A DNA stretch of 23,759 nucleotides from CAYJFG01 sp051881695. GTDB lineage: Bacteria > Bacillota > Clostridia > Oscillospirales > Acutalibacteraceae. Where the stretch lies: NCBI GenBank assembly GCA_051881695.1, contig JBJEQJ010000038.1, positions 1 to 23,759 of the forward strand, written 5' to 3'. Below are positions 1 to 6,894 of this stretch, piece after piece (position 1 is the stretch's first letter; the number at the start of each line of letters is the position of its first letter). The notes beneath the pieces are model-generated. The model was not told the DNA's origin, searched no databases, and saw nothing but the letters and a program-made list of their open reading frames with translations. Made by a program: the position numbers and the translations under genes.

Positions 1-124
1 GCCTGACCAAAAAATCCTCGCAATGCGTCAGCATTACTGCGGTTTATTTGTCCAATCTGGCAAAAAATCTAACGGCGCAATATGCACAAACGATTTAATC
101 AGTGTTTCCTTAAGTAAACACTGA
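1..124 (-). repeat. Family A interspersed repeat, copy A1 (cut by window edge)
   Basis: About 113 bases that recur, nearly identical and in reverse orientation, at 17579-17690; shorter copies lie at 12303-12359 and 16259-16327. On the minus strand it begins TTAAGGAAACACTGATT at 113 and runs out of the window at position 1, so its far end is unseen. It contains a small hairpin (arms around 22-28 and 33-39). Directly after the terminal TTAA, bases 116-124 (AAACACTGA) are the exact reverse complement of 99-107 (TCAGTGTTT), which looks like the end of a second element sharing the TTAA. No coding capacity is seen. Confidence 0.8.
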
Positions 125-188
125 ACAAAGACAAGACGGATAACTCAGGGTTTGGCGTAGCTATATATACAATTCGGCGGAGGCTTGT

Positions 189-953
189 ATGGATATTGTC
201 GGGATAATCTTAATATGCGTAATTTTTGCGGCGGCGGCAGGCGGCGTTTTTGCTTTTTTTAAGATAAAGGCAAAAATGAGGGAAGCGTCGCAGACGTTTT
301 TCGGTACAGATTCGTTTATTGAGGGGTATAAAAACCAGCAGAGTGTTCTTGCGGATACGCCCCGGAGCATACCGTCAATGACGGGAATTTATCTGCCGCA
401 GATACAAAGGGATTTTCCCGATTTTAACTATACGCAGTTTAAGGCGTCTGCACAAAGCGTGCTTTTAAGCTTTCTTAATTGTATAGAGAGCAAAAGCGAA
501 TACAGCGGCGGGCATGCCTCGCAGAATTTACATAATCAGGTTAAGGCTATAGTGGACGATTTAACCTCCGGCGGCTTTACCGTTAAGTACGACAGCCCCA
601 AAATTCACAGAACGGAAATTGCCAGATATGTCAAGGCAAAGGGTATATGCTCGGTATATTTTCAGTCTGCCATAGAGTATTATTACAGTAAGTATGATCA
701 AAGCGGAAAAATCACAGACGGCTCAGAGGATTTGAAAAGGCAGACGGTTTACGAAATTGAGCTTAATTATATTCAGGATGCTGCAAAAGCAAACGCAGGA
801 ACAACCAACAACGCCTTAGGCGTAACCTGCCCTAACTGCGGTGCGCCCGTTACAAATTTGGGCAGCAAATACTGCGAATACTGCGGCACCGGTATTAAAG
901 AAATAAATATTTACAGCTGGAGCTTTAACAGTGTTTCAGAAGTAATAAAATAA
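189..953 (+). CDS. Membrane-anchored zinc-ribbon protein, possibly Tim44-like
   Basis: A 254-residue protein. Residues 3-23 are one strongly hydrophobic helix followed by a basic stretch (KIKAK), so the bulk probably faces the cytoplasm from a single N-terminal anchor. The middle (about 65-200) is a soluble alpha/beta region whose spacing recalls Tim44-like/NTF2-fold domains found in clostridial zinc-ribbon proteins; that is a weak resemblance by eye. A C-terminal zinc ribbon has C214, C217, C229 and C232 in CPNCG/CEYCG pairs. GGCGGAGG at 176-183 sits five bases before the ATG and fixes the start. The stop is 24 bases before the SPFH gene, so the two are probably one operon and may act in one membrane complex. 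No function is proven; hypothetical protein with a zinc ribbon is the safe call. Confidence 0.8.
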   Translation: MDIVGIILICVIFAAAAGGVFAFFKIKAKMREASQTFFGTDSFIEGYKNQQSVLADTPRSIPSMTGIYLPQIQRDFPDFNYTQFKASAQSVLLSFLNCIESKSEYSGGHASQNLHNQVKAIVDDLTSGGFTVKYDSPKIHRTEIARYVKAKGICSVYFQSAIEYYYSKYDQSGKITDGSEDLKRQTVYEIELNYIQDAAKANAGTTNNALGVTCPNCGAPVTNLGSKYCEYCGTGIKEINIYSWSFNSVSEVIK

Positions 954-977
954 AAATAAAAATTGGAGTGATTAATA

Positions 978-2264
978 ATGGGTATTATTAAAGCGGCAAT
1001 TAATGCTGTGGGCGGCGGACTTGCCGACCAATGGCTTGAGGTGCTTGAGCCGTCCCCAATGAAGGACACAACCGTGTTTGCACCGGGACAAAGCGTAAGC
1101 ACAAACGACAAGAGAGCAACCAACAAAAAGGGAACAGGCAACACCGTTTCCAACGGCTCGCTCATACACGTTTATGATAATCAGATGATGATTCTTACAG
1201 ACGGCGGCAAGGTAGTAGATTACACAGCTGAGCCGGGCTACTACAAGGTAGAAAACAGCTCTCTGCCGTCTATGTTCTCCGGTCAATTCGGCGACAGCAT
1301 TAAAGAAACCTTTAACCGTATTAAGTACGGCGGAGTAACACCCACAAGCCAAAGGGTGTTCTACCTTAATTTGCAGGAGATAAAGGGAATTAAGTTCGGT
1401 ACTGCAAACCCGATAAATTATTACGACACCTTCTACGATGCAGAGCTGAGCTTAAGAGCACACGGTACATATTCGATAAAGCTTGAGGATCCGTTTAAGT
1501 TCTATTCCGAGGCTATTCCGAAGGACGCCGTAACAGGTAACAGAACTGTTGATATTGCAGATATAAACCTGCAATATATGACGGAATTTGTAGAGGCTTT
1601 AGGCGCTGCAATTAACCAGATGTCTGCTGACGGAGAGAGAATCTCCTTTGTAAAGAGTAAGCAGAGCGTTGTAAGCAAATATATGATGGAGCATCTTGAT
1701 GACAGCTGGCGAGAGATGCGCGGTATGGTGGTGCAGTCTGTAGGTCTTGAAATCTCCTACGATACAGATTCGCAGGAGCTCATCAAGATGAGAAATCAGG
1801 GCGCAATGCTCAAGGACCAGAGTATACAGGCGGGCTATATGGCAGGCAAGGTCGGCGAAGGCATAGAGGCAGCCGGCAAGAATGCAGGCGGCGCTATGAA
1901 CGGCTTTATCGGTATGGGTATGGCGATGAACGCAGGCGGCAACATTATGGGCGGCTACCAGCAGGCAGCGGCACAGCAGCAAGCTCAGCAGCCACAGCAG
2001 CCGCAGCAGCCGCAGCAGCCGCAGCAGCAGGCAGGCGGCTGGAAGTGTGAATGCGGAAACCAGAACACAGGTAAATTCTGCAGCAACTGCGGCAAGCCTC
2101 AGCCGGAAAACACCGCAGGCTGGGTATGCTCCTGCGGTCAGTCAAATACAGGAAAGTTTTGCAGTAACTGCGGAAAACCGCACGAGGTAAAATGCCCTAA
2201 ATGCGGTTACACCCCTGAGGGTACAGCGCCGAAGTTCTGCCCGGAATGCGGAACAAAGCTTTAA
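978..2264 (+). CDS. SPFH (band 7/virion-core-like) protein with three C-terminal zinc ribbons
   Basis: A 428-residue protein of the YdjI-type SPFH group. The N-terminal part (about 20-290) has the look of this group: a WLEVLEP start, VYDNQMMILTDGGKV, then a long beta-rich and helical region. A Gly/Met/Ala-rich stretch (about 293-330) leads to a Gln/Pro linker (331-351) and three zinc ribbons: 355-374 and 382-402, which are near duplicates with CxCG/CSNCG knuckles, and 404-428 with CPKCG/CPECG. There is no signal peptide. In Bacillus subtilis ydjI lies with pspA and zinc-ribbon membrane genes and helps place PspA at stressed membrane; here the partner is the anchored zinc-ribbon protein just upstream and no pspA is in view. 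ATG follows TTGGAGTG with normal spacing. The role in envelope stress is inferred from family and neighbour. Confidence 0.88.
   Translation: MGIIKAAINAVGGGLADQWLEVLEPSPMKDTTVFAPGQSVSTNDKRATNKKGTGNTVSNGSLIHVYDNQMMILTDGGKVVDYTAEPGYYKVENSSLPSMFSGQFGDSIKETFNRIKYGGVTPTSQRVFYLNLQEIKGIKFGTANPINYYDTFYDAELSLRAHGTYSIKLEDPFKFYSEAIPKDAVTGNRTVDIADINLQYMTEFVEALGAAINQMSADGERISFVKSKQSVVSKYMMEHLDDSWREMRGMVVQSVGLEISYDTDSQELIKMRNQGAMLKDQSIQAGYMAGKVGEGIEAAGKNAGGAMNGFIGMGMAMNAGGNIMGGYQQAAAQQQAQQPQQPQQPQQPQQQAGGWKCECGNQNTGKFCSNCGKPQPENTAGWVCSCGQSNTGKFCSNCGKPHEVKCPKCGYTPEGTAPKFCPECGTKL
1992..2027 (+). repeat. Four tandem 9-bp units encoding Pro-Gln-Gln
   Basis: Units CCACAGCAG, then three times CCGCAGCAG, in frame with the SPFH gene and encoding residues 339-350. 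Flanking CAG codons extend a Gln-rich linker between the SPFH part and the zinc ribbons. In-frame units of this kind can change copy number by slippage without breaking the gene. Confidence 0.95.
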
Positions 2265-2265
2265 T

Positions 2266-2298
2266 CAGCGGCTTAAGGCTAAGCTGAGCGCTGTTTTT
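2266..2298 (+). terminator. Intrinsic terminator of the SPFH operon
   Basis: Two bases after the stop codon, CAGCG pairs with CGCTG and, inside, GCTTA pairs with TAAGC; a run of five T follows. The placement fits the end of the zinc-ribbon/SPFH operon. Confidence 0.75.
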
Positions 2299-2327
2299 AA
2301 AATAAGTAAAACTAAACAGCACAAAAA

Positions 2328-2353
2328 CGCCTCCCTTGCAGCTAAGGGAGGCG
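2328..2353. other. Perfect 10-bp stem hairpin
   Basis: CGCCTCCCTT (2328-2337) pairs with AAGGGAGGCG (2344-2353) around a six-base loop. The CCTCCCTT core is the same as in the family B hairpin array at 11586-11762, so this may be a solitary family B hairpin. Confidence 0.55.
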
Positions 2354-2361
2354 CATACTGT

Positions 2362-2404
2362 AAAAAACTCGGAATCCGGTTAAACCGTGAATTCCGAGTT
2401 TTTT
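2362..2404. terminator. Bidirectional terminator between convergent genes
   Basis: AAAAAACTCGGAAT (2362-2375) pairs with ATTCCGAGTTTTTT (2391-2404), and CGGTT/AACCG continue the stem inside. It has A and T tracts on both sides, so it can end transcripts of the + strand SPFH operon and of the - strand glucokinase. Confidence 0.9.
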
Positions 2405-2453
2405 ATAGTTTATGAGAGGTCTTTTGATTGCCCCGTGTTTCCTTAAATAAGGC

Positions 2454-3410
2454 TTACTGCTTTCCTAAGAAAGCGGCGCCGATAATACCTGCGTCGTTGC
2501 CGAGCGTTGCGGCGCAGATTTTCGTCTGCTTCGGGTTGTGCTTTGTGTAACGCTCCTGCTCAATAATAGCACGAAGAGGTGCAAGCAGGGTTTCGCCCTC
2601 CTTGCTTATGCCGCCTCCAATGCACAGAACGTCCGGCTGAAAAATGTTTATTGCGTTTACAACGCCGCATGCAAGGTAAGAAATATATTTTTCCACTACA
2701 GATTTACCAATGGCGTCGCCTGCACGCATAGCGTTAAATGCGGTAATTCCGTTTACCTTGTTTATATCGCCGTTTACAAGCTTTAACATATACGAGCTGT
2801 CTGCTCTTTCAGACATTATGGCTTCCTTTGTCATATTTATAAGGCCTGTTGCAGACGCATAAGCCTCCCAACAGCCCTTGCGGCCGCAGGCACATTCCTT
2901 GCCGTCGTAAACAATTACCATATGACCCATTTCCGCACCGGCGTAATTGGAGCCGCTGTATATTTTTCCGTCAATTATAATTCCTGCGCCTACACCTGTG
3001 CCAAGCGTGATTGCTATTGCGTTTTTTGCACCCTTTGCGCTGCCTGCAAGATATTCGCCGTATGCTGCTGCGTTTGCGTCGTTTTCAATTATTATCTTCT
3101 TGCCGAGCCTTTCCTCCATCATCTGCGCTATGTTCCAGTTGTGGAAGAATAAATTTGCGGAATACTCTATAATTCCCGTTGCAGGGTTTACAGCGCCCGG
3201 AACGCCTATGCCCACAAATGAAATATCGTCTGTTGTAATTTTTGCCTTTTTAATTGCCTTCAGCGCAACCTCCGCCATAGAATCGCATATTTCGGTTTCG
3301 GGGCGGGGAACGGCAGTTTTACATTCCGCCTTAGCAATTATTTTATATTTTTCGTCAACAACGCCTGCTACAATGTTGGTGCCGCCAAGGTCTATTCCAA
3401 GATAATACAT
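2454..3410 (-). CDS. ROK-family glucokinase
   Basis: 318 residues, the usual length for clostridial ROK glucokinases; it phosphorylates glucose with ATP to glucose-6-phosphate in the cytoplasm. Visible motifs: N-terminal phosphate loop DLGGTN (7-12), ENDANAAAYGE with catalytic Asp111, LGTGVGAG (136-143), and the ROK zinc site made of His163 and CACGRKGC (Cys173, 175, 180). The ATG at 3410 is preceded by GGGAGG at good spacing; a longer frame reaching 3521 has no ribosome site and begins in AT-rich promoter DNA, so it is rejected. The gene stands alone between a promoter and a shared terminator. The zinc-containing ROK type also covers mannose, fructose and N-acetyl sugar kinases, but the sequence resembles the glucokinase branch. 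With the neighbouring GH13 enzyme it fits starch-sugar use. Confidence 0.93.
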   Translation of the reverse strand: MYYLGIDLGGTNIVAGVVDEKYKIIAKAECKTAVPRPETEICDSMAEVALKAIKKAKITTDDISFVGIGVPGAVNPATGIIEYSANLFFHNWNIAQMMEERLGKKIIIENDANAAAYGEYLAGSAKGAKNAIAITLGTGVGAGIIIDGKIYSGSNYAGAEMGHMVIVYDGKECACGRKGCWEAYASATGLINMTKEAIMSERADSSYMLKLVNGDINKVNGITAFNAMRAGDAIGKSVVEKYISYLACGVVNAINIFQPDVLCIGGGISKEGETLLAPLRAIIEQERYTKHNPKQTKICAATLGNDAGIIGAAFLGKQ

Positions 3411-3711
3411 AATTTTTCCTCCCGGTATTTGCAAATTTAATTTAACATTAAAATTATACCATATAGTATATTTTTTATAAAGAGAATAAAATGAAAAAAG
3501 TAAAATTTGTTGAAGTATCACAAGTTTTTAGGCATCAAAATATGAAAAATGAATATAAAAATAGGCACAGATAACCAATAATAACCTGCCGCAGAGAAAC
3601 GGCGGCAAAAAAACAAAGCGAGTAAAACGCACAAATTTATATTTTATTTCTTTATTATTCATTCAGTCGGCAAAAATAAAAAATTATCCGCCGAAGATGT
3701 GCACAATTTGC
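3411..3711. other. AT-rich divergent intergenic region
   Basis: Contains the glucokinase ribosome site and promoter (see 3453-3470). Its right part is low-complexity AT-rich DNA with a weak 6-bp hairpin TGCCGC/GCGGCA at 3587-3607. No open frame with a ribosome site and no RNA gene were recognised. Confidence 0.6.
3453..3470 (-). promoter_or_regulatory. Probable glucokinase -10 box overlapping a small palindrome
   Basis: The minus strand has a perfect TATAAT (3453-3458). It overlaps TATACCATATAGTATA (3455-3470), whose ends TATAC/GTATA are inverted repeats, so an operator on the -10 is possible. No good -35 hexamer is seen at 17 bases. The promoter call is moderate and the operator is speculative. 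Confidence 0.45.
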
Positions 3712-3740
3712 TTTACAGCGTCAATTTTTTATGCTATATT
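3712..3740 (+). promoter_or_regulatory. Sigma-A-type promoter of the DUF308 gene
   Basis: TTTACA (3712-3717), a 17-base spacer and TATATT (3735-3740). Transcription should start near 3747-3750, just before the long hairpin at 3758-3833. Confidence 0.7.
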
Positions 3741-3757
3741 AATAATATAAATAACAC

Positions 3758-3833
3758 GGACAAGACCCTTAAAAGCTGCTGTTAAGCAGATTTTGTTAAC
3801 GGAGTATATTGCTGCAGCTGTTTAGGCTTGTCC
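3758..3833 (+). promoter_or_regulatory. Long hairpin in the 5' leader of the DUF308 gene
   Basis: GGACAAG (3758-3764) pairs with CTTGTCC (3827-3833); CC with GG, TAAA with TTTA and AGCTGC (3774-3779) with GCAGCT (3814-3819) continue the stem with small bulges. Inside, GTTAA (3781-3785) pairs with TTAAC (3796-3800). The structure ends 12 bases before the AAAGGAGAGG ribosome site. No known riboswitch core was recognised; there is no T tract, so it is not an ordinary terminator. Confidence 0.6.
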
Positions 3834-3860
3834 CGGGTGAAGAAAAAGGAGAGGTCAGAA

Positions 3861-4400
3861 TTGAAAACATTTGTAAAGGTTTTATGGATAATTTCCGCAA
3901 TTTTACTCATACTCGGCGGTGTGATATTCTTTTATAATCCGCTGCCGGCGTTTATTTTTACCGAATATGCAGTGGGCGGAGTGCTTGTTCTTTCGGGTAT
4001 ATTAAATATTATTGCATATATCAGAACGCACAAGGTTATGCTCGGCGGCGGCTGGATTCTTGCAGAGGGTGTGTTATCTCTCGTTTTAGGTGCGCTTATT
4101 TTCTTCAGCAAATATAACGAGGCTCTGTTTGCTATTACGCTTTCCGTTTCTCTCGGCGTATGGCTGCTTGTTTCGGGTATTTCAAGCTTTTCCCGTTCTG
4201 TAGACTTACATAAGCTTGGCGCAAAGGGCTGGGGCTGGCTTACATTCTGGGGAATAATCTGCATTATTGCCGCAGTTGCTTTCTTCTGCCATCCGGTTGC
4301 GGCGGCTGTAGGCAGCGTAGGCTGGATGACAGGCTTTGTAATGATTCTGGGCGGAATTTCAGCTCTTGTAAAATGTTTGGCAAGAGATATTGAGGATTAA
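3861..4400 (+). CDS. DUF308/HdeD-like integral membrane protein
   Basis: 179 residues when started at the TTG at 3861, which has AAAGGAGAGG (3846-3855) six bases upstream; longer starts at 3828 (TTG) or 3837 (GTG) lack a ribosome site and would run into the leader hairpin. The protein is almost wholly hydrophobic, with about six membrane segments arranged as three similar helix pairs, and Gly-rich turns such as LILGG, GGVLVLSG and VMILGG, which is the DUF308 (HdeD) pattern. HdeD protects enterobacteria against acid, but in Firmicutes the role of these proteins is unknown. It is a single-gene unit with its own promoter, structured leader and terminator, which suggests condition-dependent expression. 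Confidence 0.8.
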   Translation: MKTFVKVLWIISAILLILGGVIFFYNPLPAFIFTEYAVGGVLVLSGILNIIAYIRTHKVMLGGGWILAEGVLSLVLGALIFFSKYNEALFAITLSVSLGVWLLVSGISSFSRSVDLHKLGAKGWGWLTFWGIICIIAAVAFFCHPVAAAVGSVGWMTGFVMILGGISALVKCLARDIED

Positions 4401-4447
4401 TCCGAACAGAATATAAAGCACACAAAAAATAATTGAATTAAAACTTT

Positions 4448-4482
4448 AAAAGGGATACTCCAAAACGGAGCATCCCTTTTTT
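4448..4482 (+). terminator. Intrinsic terminator of the DUF308 gene
   Basis: AAAAGGGAT and CTCC pair with GGAG and ATCCCTTTT with one A/C bulge, followed by six T. The flanking A tract would also allow use on the minus strand for the GH13 gene. Confidence 0.88.
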
Positions 4483-4486
4483 ATGT

Positions 4487-4514
4487 CCTCCGTCAGCCTG
4501 CGGCAGTAGGAGGG
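4487..4514. repeat. Possible family B repeat fragment
   Basis: CCTCCGTCAGCCTGCGGCA followed by AGGAGGGA resembles the CTCCGACAGGCTTGCGCCTGCC core at 11716-11733, and CCTCC/GGAGG with CTGC/GCAG can pair. It is short, so the match could be chance. Confidence 0.4.
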
Positions 4515-4547
4515 ATTTTTAACAGATAAAATATGAATAATGAAAAA

Positions 4548-6410
4548 TTAAAGCTGAATAAACGCACAGCCAAGGGCCGGAATTATAAGCTTGCCGTCGC
4601 GTATCTGTGTTCCTAAAAGCGGAGTGCCTGCCGAATATCCCGGCGGAATGTCAAGGTAAATATCGTGGAAGCCGGCGTTAAAGCCGCAGAACAGAGCGCT
4701 TTCTTCGTCATGGCGGATATAGGTGATGGTTCTTCCGCCCGAATATGCGTTAATCATTTCGCCCTCTCTCAGTGCGTGACAGTTCTTCCTCATTTTTCCG
4801 AGCTGTTTGTACCAATCCAGCAAATCCCTGTTCTCGTGTCCCCATGGGAAACAGCCGCGGTTGAACGGGTCCTTATAGCCCTCCATACCAACCTCGTCGC
4901 CGTAGTAAACACACGGGAACCCCGGCAGAGTATATAACATTCCGGCGGCAATTTTCATAAGCTTAATGCCGCGCTTGCGCTGTTCGTCTGTCATATGTGT
5001 GTTTGCCTGCCAGTTTCTGTCCCTGTTGTAAAGCGGTTCGCCTGCAAGAACCGTAAGCGCACGCTCTGTATCGTGCGTTCCCAGCAGGTTCATAAGCACA
5101 TTTAAAACAGGCTTTGGATAATTTTCAACAACGCACATTATGCGCTCCATCATATCCTTGCCGTCTGCACCCTTTAGAAAGTCGAGAATTGCGCTTCTGA
5201 AAGGATAGTTCATAACGCTGTCCAACTGGTCGCCGAGCAAAAATGCCCTGCGGTGACCGTAGCTTTCTTTGTTTGACGCGTCCTCCCAGACCTCGCCTAT
5301 TACAAAAGCCTCGGGATTTTCCGCCTTTGCCGCCTTACGCATTTTTATAAGAAATTCATCCGGAAGCTCGTCTGCAACGTCAAGTCTCCAGCCGCTGTTT
5401 CCGTTTCTTATCCATTTGCGTATAACGCCGTCTTTGCCGTTTATATATTCGTTGAATTTCGGGTCTGTTTCGTTTACCTCCGGCAGAGTGTAAAAGCCCC
5501 ACCAGGAATTATATTGATTAGGCCACTGGCTGAAGTGATACCAGCTTGAGTACTCGGAATCCTGCGAGTTGTATGCACCGACGGTATCGTATCTGCCTTT
5601 TCTGTTAAAGTATTTGCTGTCGCTTCCTGTATGGCTGAAAACACCGTCGTTTATAACCCTTATTCCGTGCTTTTCGGCTTCCTTGCAAAGGGTGATAAAA
5701 TCCTCCTCAGTTCCGAGGATAGGGTCTATATTGCTGTAATCGCCGGTGTCGTAGCGGTGGTTGGAGTAAGCCTCGAAAATCGGGTTTAAATATATGCAGG
5801 TAACGCCCAAATCCTCAAGATAATCCAGCTTTTCCGTAATGCCCTGCAAATCTCCCATAAAGAAGTCGGAGTTAGTAATTTCACCGTGATGATTAGGGCG
5901 CCATTCGGGAAGCTCGCCCCAATTTTCCCGCAGAGTTTTGTCCTGCGGAATATTCTCTTTTTTGTTGCCGCTGAAGTGAAATCTGTCGGGGAAAATCTGA
6001 TACATTACGCCGCCCAGCGGCCAGTCCGGAGTTTTAAAGCCTTTTTTATAGCTTGTAATCTGCCACGACGCACCCGGAGAGCGCACGATGTCGCTTTTTC
6101 TGTCGGGACCGCCGGGAACAATAAAACGCTCGCCCTCGTTTGTCTGCAAACGGAAGCCGTGCCAGTAAAGTCCAACCTTTTCTACGGTATAATGGCACTC
6201 CCACATTTCGTATCTGTCCTGGTATGTTCCGCACCAGAACATATCAATAAAGGTCCAGTCGCCGTCAAAGTCGTGCTTAATATTCAGCACTGCCTTTGAA
6301 CAGGAAAGCGAGCGCGGAACTAAAATTTTAAAATACAGCTTTGTGCCTTCCTCTACCGCCCCCATAGGACTGCGGTAAAAGTTGTTTCGTGAATCATAAG
6401 CCGGTCTCAT
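4548..6410 (-). CDS. GH13 alpha-amylase family enzyme, neopullulanase/cyclomaltodextrinase type
   Basis: 620 residues without a signal peptide, so probably cytoplasmic, cleaving imported maltodextrin, cyclodextrin or pullulan fragments. Residues 1-115 form an N-terminal beta domain of the CBM34 kind seen in this subgroup. The (beta/alpha)8 barrel shows all GH13 regions: DGVFSH (255-260), GWRLDVADE with nucleophile Asp344, IGEVWE with acid/base Glu373, and LLGTHDTER with His446-Asp447; LPEVNE (309-314) stands in the place of the subfamily-defining region V. The C-terminal beta domain is complete. GGAGG lies ten bases before the ATG. The upstream 130 bases carry two palindromes (6443-6467 and 6514-6537), which suggests sugar-responsive control. 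Substrate preference between neopullulanase, cyclomaltodextrinase and maltogenic amylase cannot be told from sequence. Confidence 0.9.
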   Translation of the reverse strand: MRPAYDSRNNFYRSPMGAVEEGTKLYFKILVPRSLSCSKAVLNIKHDFDGDWTFIDMFWCGTYQDRYEMWECHYTVEKVGLYWHGFRLQTNEGERFIVPGGPDRKSDIVRSPGASWQITSYKKGFKTPDWPLGGVMYQIFPDRFHFSGNKKENIPQDKTLRENWGELPEWRPNHHGEITNSDFFMGDLQGITEKLDYLEDLGVTCIYLNPIFEAYSNHRYDTGDYSNIDPILGTEEDFITLCKEAEKHGIRVINDGVFSHTGSDSKYFNRKGRYDTVGAYNSQDSEYSSWYHFSQWPNQYNSWWGFYTLPEVNETDPKFNEYINGKDGVIRKWIRNGNSGWRLDVADELPDEFLIKMRKAAKAENPEAFVIGEVWEDASNKESYGHRRAFLLGDQLDSVMNYPFRSAILDFLKGADGKDMMERIMCVVENYPKPVLNVLMNLLGTHDTERALTVLAGEPLYNRDRNWQANTHMTDEQRKRGIKLMKIAAGMLYTLPGFPCVYYGDEVGMEGYKDPFNRGCFPWGHENRDLLDWYKQLGKMRKNCHALREGEMINAYSGGRTITYIRHDEESALFCGFNAGFHDIYLDIPPGYSAGTPLLGTQIRDGKLIIPALGCAFIQL

Positions 6411-6442
6411 AATTCTTATTCCTCCTGAAAGGGATATTTTGC

Positions 6443-6486
6443 ATTAACAGAATATTCTGCTGTTAATAATTATGCCCGAATATTCT
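6443..6486. promoter_or_regulatory. Nested palindromes upstream of the GH13 gene
   Basis: ATTAACAG (6443-6450) and CTGTTAAT (6460-6467) are exact inverted arms. Within them CAGAATATTCTG (6448-6459) is a perfect 12-bp palindrome. The half-motif GAATATTCT recurs at 6478-6486, 28 bases on. The site lies in the leader between the presumed promoter and the ribosome site, where a repressor could act. Confidence 0.5.
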
Positions 6487-6513
6487 TTTTTGCTGCCCAA
6501 AATTATATTTCAC

Positions 6514-6537
6514 AGGCGAAAATGCAATTTCTCGCCT
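6514..6537. promoter_or_regulatory. 24-bp imperfect palindrome with adjacent -10 box for the GH13 gene
   Basis: AGGCGAAAAT and ATTTCTCGCCT are near-exact inverted arms around GCA. Just downstream on the minus strand a TATAAT (rc of ATTATA at 6502-6507) could be the GH13 -10 box, placing the palindrome at the -35 position where a regulator could compete with or contact RNA polymerase. Confidence 0.45.
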
Positions 6538-6581
6538 ATTATATCACTATATGAAAAAAATGACAAGGAGAAACAAAAAAG

Positions 6582-6606
6582 AAAAAACACGCCGAAGCGT
6601 GCTTTT
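6582..6606 (-). terminator. Terminator of the tRNA operon
   Basis: On the minus strand CACGC-TTCG-GCGTG, a stem with a stable UUCG tetraloop, is followed by TTTTTTC. It starts right after the CCA end of tRNA-Glu. Confidence 0.92.
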
Positions 6607-6681
6607 TGGTGACCCGGACGAGAATCGAACTCGTGTTACCGCCGTGAAAGGGCGGTGTCTTAACCGCTTGACCACCGGGCC
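6607..6681 (-). tRNA. tRNA-Glu (anticodon TTC)
   Basis: 75 bases including an encoded CCA. Acceptor GGCCCGG pairs with the 3' CCGGGTC side (one G-T), the D arm has GGTCAAGCGGTTAAGAC, the anticodon loop CTTTCAC carries TTC between CCGCC and GGCGG, and the T arm is ACGAG-TTCGATT-CTCGT. Four bases separate it from tRNA-Met upstream. Confidence 0.97.
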
Positions 6682-6685
6682 GTAT

Positions 6686-6762
6686 TGGTAGCGGAAATAG
6701 GACTTGAACCTACGACACTTCGGGTATGAACCGAATGCTCTAGCCAGCTGAGCTATTCCGCC
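6686..6762 (-). tRNA. tRNA-Met, elongator type (anticodon CAT)
   Basis: 77 bases including CCA. Acceptor GGCGGAA pairs with TTCCGCT (one mismatch-like G-T end), D arm GCTCAGCTGGCTAGAGC, anticodon loop TTCATAC between TTCGG and CCGAA, T arm GTAGG-TTCAAGT-CCTAT. The GGCGG start and paired first base are of elongator tRNA-Met rather than initiator (which begins CGCGGG). A tilS-modified tRNA-Ile with CAT cannot be fully excluded. Confidence 0.93.
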
Positions 6763-6792
6763 AGATATGCTCAATTAACGTGAGCAAGTCAT

Positions 6793-6821
6793 ATTATAAC
6801 GTAACGTCTTTTGTTTGTCAA
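6793..6821 (-). promoter_or_regulatory. Consensus promoter of the tRNA operon
   Basis: On the minus strand TTGACA (6816-6821), exactly 17 bases, TATAAT (6793-6798). Both hexamers match the sigma-A consensus perfectly, as is usual for stable RNA genes. A small hairpin TGCTCA/TGAGCA (6768-6786) lies in the precursor leader. Confidence 0.95.
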
Positions 6822-6894
6822 CACTTTTTTAAAATTTTGCAGAGCTTTTCACAGAAGCTGAAAAATCCGACGAAATATTGACAAAATCGAAGGT

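Noticed and set aside
2435..2446. GTGTTTCCTTAA, identical to the end of family A
   Set aside because: Only 12 bases match and the sequence around it is unrelated; may be chance or a lost element end.
2454..3521. 355-residue version of the glucokinase
   Set aside because: The extra 37 residues have no ribosome site and translate the promoter region; GGGAGG precedes the ATG at 3410.
6547..6774. 75-codon minus frame
   Set aside because: It spans the two tRNA genes; the peptide is a well-known tRNA translation artefact.
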